From: Thalassotalea insulae
GTDB taxonomy: Bacteria > Pseudomonadota > Gammaproteobacteria > Enterobacterales > Alteromonadaceae
Assembly (NCBI RefSeq): GCF_030161395.1
Contig: NZ_BSST01000002.1
Location: 1-9,022, forward strand
Direction: 5' to 3'
Length of the DNA stretch: 9,022 bases
The translations under genes were made by a program, and so were the position numbers. The notes beneath the pieces were generated by a model. That model did not search any database, was not told the origin of the DNA, and saw only the letters and a list, made by a program, of their open reading frames with translations. The first letter of the stretch is position 1. The number at the start of each line of letters is the position of its first letter. Shown here one piece after another: positions 5,136-9,022 of this stretch.

Positions 5136-5145
5136 CTTGTTATAT
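5136..5145 (-). other. R'' remnant of attC-5, distal to IS copy B
   Basis: CTTGTTATAT on the plus strand, the end of the attC owned by the gene 5151-5393, cut off from the rest by IS copy B. Confidence 0.83.
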
Positions 5146-5150
5146 GCCGC

Positions 5151-5393
5151 TTAATCAATATGCTCGTAAGGCGAACCGCCACCCAATGGAGCCTTACTTT
5201 TAGGTTTGTTAATAACTTGGCTTTTATTGAAAAGCCACATTACCAAAGCGCCAACAAATGGAACTAACCAAACAATTACTGTTTGAGCAATTTTCTGGAA
5301 TTTTTCTAAATCATCTCGTGTAAATAGGAATATACTTACAAGAACATTTATTACAGCTAGAGTGGCTGCGATTATTAACAATGTGCTATCCAT
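5151..5393 (-). CDS. Small two-helix membrane protein (cassette)
   Basis: An 80-residue protein with membrane segments at about residues 4-24 and 37-55, joined by a charged stretch (TRDDLEKFQK) that probably lies in the cytoplasm. The tail is polar (KPKSKAPLGGGSPYEHID). The second segment, with QTVIVWLVPFVGALVMW, resembles short membrane proteins common in integron arrays, but no named family can be assigned. The start ATG (5391-5393) has GGAG at 5404-5407, about 10 bases away. The TAA stop (5151-5153) is 5 bases from the attC-5 R'' remnant, so the IS inserted there leaves the gene intact. Confidence 0.78.
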   Translation of the reverse strand: MDSTLLIIAATLAVINVLVSIFLFTRDDLEKFQKIAQTVIVWLVPFVGALVMWLFNKSQVINKPKSKAPLGGGSPYEHID

Positions 5394-5413
5394 TTCAGCG
5401 ATTCTCCATAGGT

Positions 5414-5506
5414 ATATAACGCTTTAAACAGCGGCTAAGACACGTTTGCTATAATGCGCGCAGCGCGAGCAAGCGTGGCGTGTCCGCCTGATTTTACTTG
5501 TTAGCT
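5414..5506 (-). other. attC-6 (of the gene-less cassette)
   Basis: R' GTTATAT (5414-5420) and R'' GTTAGCT on the plus strand (5500-5506). Inner arms TTTGCT and AGCAAGCGTG pair with the CACG segment. The loop is GC-rich (GCGCGCAGCGCG), unlike its neighbours. Length 93 bp, the shortest in the window. Confidence 0.85.
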
Positions 5507-5732
5507 GGCAACGATACCAAGTCAGTAAGTAAAACCACTTTGTTGATTTACCGCTAAACTAATTGATTACGCTGAAAAGGTAAATAATTAATTGAGACTT
5601 TACATAAAGTTAAGGCATAACCATTTAAATTAAACGCCTGACTTTAACTTAACACTAAGTTTAAATAGTTAACCAAGAAAAGTACGCCAAGCGATAAAAG
5701 TGAAAAGCTTAAAACAATAAAATAGTTTTGCC
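5507..5732. other. Cassette body without a recognisable gene
   Basis: About 226 bases between attC-6 and attC-7 with no open frame having a normal start and ribosome-binding site on either strand. It contains an inverted repeat AAGTTAA (5607-5613) and TTAACTT (5644-5650) and is very AT-rich. A 24-codon hydrophobic frame on the minus strand (5644-5718) has no ATG, GTG or TTG start. It may be a decayed cassette, or it may carry a small RNA or a promoter; the sequence does not decide. Confidence 0.6.
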
Positions 5733-5830
5733 TGCTAACGCCCAATTAACGGGCAAAAAATTGTTTGCTAAAATGTTGAGGCACGAAAACCGCAAACTGT
5801 TTTTTGTCCCTGTTTAATTTCTTGTTATAA
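5733..5830 (-). other. attC-7 (of the GFA-like cassette)
   Basis: R' GTTAGCA (5733-5739) and R'' (5824-5830). Inner arms GTTTGC and GCAAAC are paired. The loop (AAAATGTTGAGGCACGAAAA) is almost the same as in attC-4. Length 98 bp. Confidence 0.9.
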
Positions 5831-5836
5831 CGGACT

Positions 5837-6235
5837 TTACTCGTACTCTTGTTGTTGAGGTAAGTTATCAGATATATCATGCCAAGCGGCTTTGCTACCA
5901 ACATAAATATGACGAGTTGGTTTTACTTTAGGATCAGTGTCTAAGGTGCCAAATGGAAAACCTAAAACATCAGGATTCTCATCAAATTTAGTAAATAGGC
6001 TTGAACCACAATTAGAACAAAAACCTTTATGTTCACCTGGGGAGGACTCATAAAATTTAATAAATTTATCACCTTGAATCGTTTTCCAGCTTTCAGATTT
6101 AATTTTCGCTCTTGTTCTAAACGCTGAGGCATGTAATTTACGACACATACTACAATGACAATTTAGTACATCTTCAAATTCACCATCAATTTCATATTTA
6201 ACTTGATTACACAAGCAACTTCCTTTGTTTATCAC
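5837..6235 (-). CDS. GFA/CENP-V (DUF636) family zinc-binding protein
   Basis: A 132-residue protein of the glutathione-dependent formaldehyde-activating enzyme (GFA) family, a beta-rich fold that binds zinc through cysteines. The pattern is complete: C7 and C9 (GSCLCNQVKY), C26, C28 and C31 (NCHCSMCRK), then C73 and C76 (FCSNCGSSL). The family length is typical, so it looks intact. Most members have no proven substrate; a role with thiol adducts or detoxification is inference. The start is GTG (6233-6235) with GGAGA (6241-6245) 5 bases upstream, and the R' box of attC-8 lies 15 bases away. The stop is TAA ahead of attC-7. It is a cytoplasmic protein. Confidence 0.92.
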   Translation of the reverse strand: MINKGSCLCNQVKYEIDGEFEDVLNCHCSMCRKLHASAFRTRAKIKSESWKTIQGDKFIKFYESSPGEHKGFCSNCGSSLFTKFDENPDVLGFPFGTLDTDPKVKPTRHIYVGSKAAWHDISDNLPQQQEYE

Positions 6236-6250
6236 AATACTCTCCGTACG

Positions 6251-6354
6251 TTATAACGCCGCGTTAAACGGCTTAGTTATGCTTGCTAAAATGTGAAGCG
6301 CAGCGAAACCGAGCAAGCATTACGGTGTCCGACTTTTTAAACGCCTTGTTAGCT
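6251..6354 (-). other. attC-8 (of the 6386-6700 cassette)
   Basis: R' GTTATAA (6251-6257) and R'' GTTAGCT on the plus strand (6348-6354). Inner arms ATGCTTGCT and AGCAAGCAT form a perfect 9-bp stem. Length 104 bp. Confidence 0.9.
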
Positions 6355-6385
6355 CTCATTGCGACTTAAGAACTGCATATCTAGG

Positions 6386-6700
6386 TTACTCTCGATCGCC
6401 CCAGGTATCACAATTTCCATAACCAATAATCTTAATCGTCTTATTCTGTGCTTGGGCAGAGAGAACTAGTGAGTACATCGCCCTCCCAGATTCTTTTTCT
6501 AAAGATTGGGCCCAAGCTTTACCACCTGCATCCGTGCTGCAAGTAGGGACATCTGACCTCTCTCCATCCAATACGAACATAAATACACCATGCCCATTTC
6601 CGCCATCAGAATGAGCTATGATACTGACGACTTTTCCCTCTGCAGAGCCTCCATGTGCGGATAAAGTAAAAAACAAAGTTAAAAAAAATAATGTTCTCAT
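6386..6700 (-). CDS. Exported small protein with a cysteine pair (related to 7573-7899)
   Basis: A 104-residue protein with a Sec signal peptide (MRTLFFLTLFFTLSAHGGSA, probably cut near residue 19-20), so periplasmic or secreted. The mature part starts with EGKVVSI and has two cysteines, C54 and C97, likely to form a disulfide. The pattern GK-V-x-x-I, a central Cys, Y-S-L-V-L-S, and a Cys after I-x-G near the end is shared with the cassette product at 7573-7899. The layout recalls small secreted beta proteins, such as the SubB-like group, but that is only a weak impression. The start ATG (6698-6700) has AAGGA at 6706-6710. Function unknown. Confidence 0.8.
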   Translation of the reverse strand: MRTLFFLTLFFTLSAHGGSAEGKVVSIIAHSDGGNGHGVFMFVLDGERSDVPTCSTDAGGKAWAQSLEKESGRAMYSLVLSAQAQNKTIKIIGYGNCDTWGDRE

Positions 6701-6716
6701 AGGTTTCCTTATTGAG

Positions 6717-6816
6717 AGCTAACGCCCCATTAATGGGCTAAATTTAGTTGGCTATAATAGTGAACGCAGTGAACAAAGCCAACTAGATTTTGTCCCTGTT
6801 TAATGGCTTGTTATGT
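6717..6816 (-). other. attC-9 (of the 6811-7044 cassette)
   Basis: R' GTTAGCT (6717-6723) and R'' (6810-6816). Inner arms AGTTGGCT and AGCCAACT are perfectly paired. The R'' box holds the stop codon of its gene. Length 100 bp. Confidence 0.9.
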
Positions 6817-7044
6817 TGAATTTTTACATATGACTATGTCAGGCATATCATCTGTCCATACAGAAGAGTCATCCTGTAGGTGCACATGCTCAAAATCTGG
6901 AAGTTGCTCAATATCATCTGCAGCTTTATTTAGGAAGTTTGCAATATTTCTTAAAACTACAGGAGATGTACTCAATGTGATTTCAGATAATTCGATGCAA
7001 ACAGGATCATCATCTTCAGTTTTCTCATATCCGTAAATTTTCAT
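6811..7044 (-). CDS. Small acidic protein, possibly Imm32-like immunity protein
   Basis: A 77-residue, strongly acidic cytoplasmic protein. It begins MKIYGYEK and contains IELSEITLSTSPVVLRNIA, then NFLNKAADDIE, and ends with HVHLQDDSS and MPDIVI. The order (LSEVTL-like strand, a helix with a FL-x-x-AA-x-x-x-E pattern, an H-x-H segment and PDIVI) fits my memory of Imm32-type immunity proteins of polymorphic toxins; this is a family impression, not proof. The open frame extends to 7074 inside attC-10, but the ATG at 7042-7044 has GGAAG at 6 bases and lies outside attC, so it is the start. The stop TAA (6811-6813) lies in the attC-9 R'' box. No toxin partner is visible. Confidence 0.75.
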   Translation of the reverse strand: MKIYGYEKTEDDDPVCIELSEITLSTSPVVLRNIANFLNKAADDIEQLPDFEHVHLQDDSSVWTDDMPDIVICKNST

Positions 7045-7060
7045 ATCATTCTTCCATGAA

Positions 7061-7163
7061 ACATAACGCCCCATTCAGGGGCTTTTACACAGTTGGCTAA
7101 AATAACGAACGCAGTGAGGAAAGCCAACTGTTAAAAGTCCCGCACTGCAATGGCTTGTTAGTT
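7061..7163 (-). other. attC-10 (of the 7158-7463 cassette)
   Basis: R' GTTATGT (7061-7067) and R'' GTTAGTT on the plus strand (7157-7163). Inner arms AGTTGGCT and AGCCAACT are perfectly paired. The right half (GTTAAAAGTCCC, CACTGCAATGGC) matches attC-3. Length 103 bp. Confidence 0.9.
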
Positions 7164-7463
7164 ACCGATTCCCTCGGCCCATAATTTATGAGCCTCTAGG
7201 TCTTCTGCAAATCCAGCGGAAACTAGTACATCACGCCAATCCTTTTTAGCTTGCTTAATAGTAATTTCAATATCCTGATTTTTTGAATAACTAGACTTTA
7301 AAATAGCTAAATGAATACGTTCTAATTGCTCCAAAGACCAACCATTACAACCCAAAGACATACTATTACAGTCTAAATCAAGCATATCTGCTATTTCCAT
7401 GGCTTCTCGTGATTTATATAAATGATGAATAACCTTTGTTGTCGTTTTAGTTAGATTTTTCAT
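7158..7463 (-). CDS. Cassette-encoded protein of unknown function
   Basis: A 101-residue soluble protein predicted to be mostly helical. It has three cysteines/tryptophans close together (DCNSMSLGCNGWSLEQL), a run rich in Lys and Ile (KNQDIEITIKQAKKDW) and an acidic C-terminal part (AEDLEAHKLWAEGIGN). No signal peptide or membrane segment. I do not recognise the family; the size is typical of cassette proteins. The start ATG (7461-7463) has only a weak ribosome-binding site (GGATAAG). The stop TAA (7158-7160) is provided by the attC-10 R'' box. Confidence 0.75.
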   Translation of the reverse strand: MKNLTKTTTKVIHHLYKSREAMEIADMLDLDCNSMSLGCNGWSLEQLERIHLAILKSSYSKNQDIEITIKQAKKDWRDVLVSAGFAEDLEAHKLWAEGIGN

Positions 7464-7477
7464 ACTTATCCATAGGA

Positions 7478-7578
7478 AACTAACGCCGCAATATGGGGCG
7501 TATTAAGCTTGGCTATAATAGCGAAGAATGAGCGCCAGCCAAGCTTTAGACGTCCCATTTATAATTGCCTTGTTAGCT
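7478..7578 (-). other. attC-11 (of the 7573-7899 cassette)
   Basis: R' GTTAGTT (7478-7484) and R'' GTTAGCT on the plus strand (7572-7578). Inner arms AAGCTTGGCT and AGCCAAGCTT form a perfect 10-bp stem. Length 101 bp. Confidence 0.9.
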
Positions 7579-7899
7579 TTGCTTAACACTTCTTACATGT
7601 TTGATTCTTGAGATCCCCTCGATACATCCATCAATTTCCAGGTATAAAGGGTGATTAGTCATATGCGAGGATAATATTAGAGAATAAATTTCTTTAAAAT
7701 ACGAATGGCTTTCATCTAAGATATAATAATCTGCTCTTCCACACTCGCCTAAGTCTGACATATTTTCTTGAATAATTAGCACGCCAGTATGCCCCTCGTA
7801 AAATCTAATAGCAGATATTTTTCCGTTACTAGAACCACTGGCTGCATTTACGATAAACGAATTTAAAAGCAAAGCACAAATAACACATAATTTTTTCAT
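7573..7899 (-). CDS. Exported small protein with a cysteine pair (related to 6386-6700)
   Basis: A 108-residue protein with a signal peptide (MKKLCVICALLLNSFIVNAA, likely cleavage after residue 19 or 20). The mature part begins with SGSSNGKISAI and has C53 and C92, the likely disulfide pair. It shares with 6386-6700 the pattern N/EGK-[IV]-x-x-I near the start, a Cys mid-way, I-Y-S-L-I-L-S (matching MYSLVLS there), and a Cys following a short strand. The two are diverged members of one family carried in separate cassettes. The tail is basic (RIKHVRSVKQS). The start ATG (7897-7899) has GGAG about 11 bases away. The stop TAA (7573-7575) lies in the R'' box of attC-11. Function unknown. Confidence 0.8.
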   Translation of the reverse strand: MKKLCVICALLLNSFIVNAASGSSNGKISAIRFYEGHTGVLIIQENMSDLGECGRADYYILDESHSYFKEIYSLILSSHMTNHPLYLEIDGCIEGISRIKHVRSVKQS

Positions 7900-7929
7900 T
7901 TAATTCTACACTCCAATATGAGAACGTAA

Positions 7930-8029
7930 AGCTAACGCCCCATTCAGGGGCTGATAATAGCTTGCTAAAATTGTGCAGCGAAGCGGAACCGAGCAAGCTG
8001 TTAGCAGTCCCGTTACTGAAATGGCTTGT
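7930..8029 (-). other. attC-12, main part, split by IS copy C
   Basis: R' GTTAGCT (7930-7936). Inner arms AGCTTGCT and AGCAAGCT are perfectly paired. It ends in CTTGT (8025-8029), where IS copy C begins. If the window is circular, its R'' remnant is at 219-223 and it belongs to the gene 229-645. Confidence 0.9.
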
Positions 8030-8044
8030 ATGGATAATAACAGC

Positions 8045-8252
8045 CAAATCTTATTATTCTTTTTAATCCTTTTCGGGTAGTGTGAGGCCCAAGCTTTGGC
8101 TGCAACCAAAGCCTTTTTATATGGTAGTTCGATGATTGGCAGGCTCCTCTATTGAGAGACCGATAACAAGTACGAACGCCATATAAAACTCCAAGCACTA
8201 AACTCGGATAGTCAACTGGGCCTCGAGCCCGAATAGCAAGGCAGAGTCAGCT
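8045..8252 (+). ncRNA. Putative bridge RNA/seekRNA of IS copy C
   Basis: Same sequence as in copy B shifted by 4100 bases. Target loop closed by GTTCG (8127-8131) and CGAAC (8173-8177) with ATAACAAG (8163-8170). Donor guide ATAGTCA (8208-8214), matching the right end at 207-213. Confidence 0.75.
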
Positions 8253-8256
8253 TATT

Positions 8257-9022
8257 ATGAATAACAAAAATAATCAAAACGAAATAAATGTTGGTGTTGA
8301 TACTGGCAAATCACAACTCGATATTTACATACGCCCGTTAGATATTTATTTCACCGTGACTAACGACGAAATAGGTATTAAAAAGGCGATTAAGGAAATC
8401 AAAAAATATAAACCAACACGCATCACTATTGAAGCAACTGGACGTCTTGAGCAAGACTTTATTATGGCTTGCGCAAAAGCTAATTTGCCTTTTGTTGTAG
8501 CCAACCCTGCACATATCAAAAAATTTGCAGGTGCCATAGGGCAGCATGCAAAAACAGACAAATTAGATGCACAACTTATTGCATATTACGGTGAAGCGAT
8601 AAAGCCCAAACTTTCAATGCTAAAGCCCGCTACCATGCAATTGATGAGCGACTTACTTTCTCGTCGTAGACAGTTAATAGGTATACAAACCATGGAAAAG
8701 AACCGTCTAAAAATCATGCCAAAAACAATCAGCAGTATGATTAATCCCATTTTAACTGCCATTAAAAATCAGCTCGATAAGCTAGACCAAAAACTACTTA
8801 AACTAATGGAAAGCTGTGAGGATTATAAAACTAAAAACATGATAATCCAGAGCATGCCTGGTGTTGGTAATGTCGTCGCTTTCAACTTACTAAGCGATAT
8901 GCCTGAGCTCGGTTATCTAACAAATAAACAAGCATCGTCATTGATTGGTGTTGCGCCATTTAATAAAGAAAGTGGTATCTATCGTGGCACAAGACAGATA
9001 CGAGGAGGACGTCCCAAAATTC
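8257..9022 (+). CDS. IS110-family transposase, N-terminal 255 residues (copy C)
   Basis: The N-terminal and central part of the copy C recombinase. It holds D15, E59, D101 and D104 of the RuvC-like domain and the conserved serine S239 (NKESG), identical in protein sequence to copy B over this stretch. The frame is still open at the last base. That base is the first of a codon completed by bases 1-2 of the window (CGA, Arg), giving a full 317-residue protein. If the window is linear it is simply truncated by the edge. Confidence 0.93.
   Translation, partial: MNNKNNQNEINVGVDTGKSQLDIYIRPLDIYFTVTNDEIGIKKAIKEIKKYKPTRITIEATGRLEQDFIMACAKANLPFVVANPAHIKKFAGAIGQHAKTDKLDAQLIAYYGEAIKPKLSMLKPATMQLMSDLLSRRRQLIGIQTMEKNRLKIMPKTISSMINPILTAIKNQLDKLDQKLLKLMESCEDYKTKNMIIQSMPGVGNVVAFNLLSDMPELGYLTNKQASSLIGVAPFNKESGIYRGTRQIRGGRPKI

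Larger units (their letters stand above)
3930..5140 (+). mobile_element. IS copy B: complete IS110/IS1111-family element in attC-5
   Basis: A 1211-bp element flanked by CTTGT (3925-3929 and 5136-5140), inserted in the R'' box of attC-5. It has GATAAT at the left end (3933-3938), a structured non-coding region to 4156, transposase 4157-5110, then TTGACA (5121-5126) and ATAGTCA (5129-5135). It is in the same orientation as copies A and C, and differs from copy C at only a few bases. No perfect terminal inverted repeats and no long target duplication are seen, as expected for this family. Confidence 0.95.
8030..9022 (+). mobile_element. IS copy C, 5' part (runs off the window end)
   Basis: The left end and first 993 bases of an element nearly identical to copy B: one change in the left end (AATAAC for AATAGC) and one silent change in the transposase (CTA for TTA). 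GATAAT is at 8033-8038. It is inserted at CTTGT of attC-12. It continues at base 1 if the window is circular, completing 1211 bp. Confidence 0.93.

Noticed and set aside
5644..5718. 24-codon hydrophobic frame on the minus strand in the gene-less cassette
   Set aside because: No ATG, GTG or TTG start in frame and no ribosome-binding site; AT-rich DNA gives such frames by chance.
7045..7074. Upstream extension of the Imm32-like frame to 7074
   Set aside because: It starts inside attC-10; the ATG at 7042-7044 has a proper ribosome-binding site outside the recombination site.
652..8029. CRISPR array, suggested by regularly spaced palindromic repeats
   Set aside because: The repeats are 93-104 bp, variable, with R'/R'' boxes and genes between them: attC sites, not CRISPR repeats.
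1..9022. Self-replicating plasmid, given the circular join
   Set aside because: No replication gene, iteron set or partition gene is visible, so a circle made from a chromosomal array or an assembly loop is more likely.

Overview
The window is a stretch of sedentary (chromosomal-type) integron cassette array. It holds small, mostly unrelated genes on the minus strand, each followed by an attC site of about 93-104 bp, and is interrupted three times by an IS110/IS1111-family insertion sequence sitting at the same position of an attC. The attC sites (minus-strand order R'' TAACAAG, palindromic arms, R' GGCGTTA), the AT-rich genes and the gene families suggest a marine gammaproteobacterium (Vibrionaceae or Alteromonadales type). 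No integrase gene, attI, cassette promoter Pc or replication gene is visible.

Layout: 1-218 is the 3' end of IS copy C. 229-645 is an unknown cassette gene. 652-1952 is attC-1 split by IS copy A. 1947-2297 encodes a four-helix membrane protein. 2420-2974 is a YefM-YoeB toxin-antitoxin cassette with its own promoter and operator, the only cassette on the plus strand. 3076-3312 is a DUF3303-like gene. 3463-3813 is a membrane protein gene. 3830-5145 is attC-5 split by IS copy B. 5151-5393 encodes a small two-helix protein. 5507-5732 is a cassette without a gene. 5837-6235 is a GFA/CENP-V zinc protein gene. 6386-6700 and 7573-7899 are two related exported proteins with a cysteine pair. 6811-7044 resembles Imm32 immunity proteins. 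7158-7463 is unknown. 7930-9022 is attC-12 entered by IS copy C, cut by the window end.

The most interesting part is the insertion sequence. Upstream of each transposase is a roughly 220-base non-coding region that reads like a bridge RNA/seekRNA. It has a 5' hairpin with compensatory changes, a loop carrying ATAACAAG (complement of the attC target CTTGTTAT), and a second loop carrying a seven-base copy of the element's own right end. That copy changes in step with the right end between copy A (ATAGTCT) and copies B/C (ATAGTCA). The right end carries TTGACA or TTGACG and the left end GATAAT; joining the ends in a circle would place them exactly 17 bp apart, which is a strong promoter across the junction.

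The last base of the window joins seamlessly, in frame, to the first base: together they make a full copy C transposase and a 1211-bp element exactly as long as copy B. The 9022 bases are therefore probably a closed circle, either a real excised circle or an assembly graph loop, carrying twelve attC sites and three full IS copies. In addition, attC-5 has mismatched arms and looks like a hybrid whose right half came, together with IS copy B, from an attC-12-like site.
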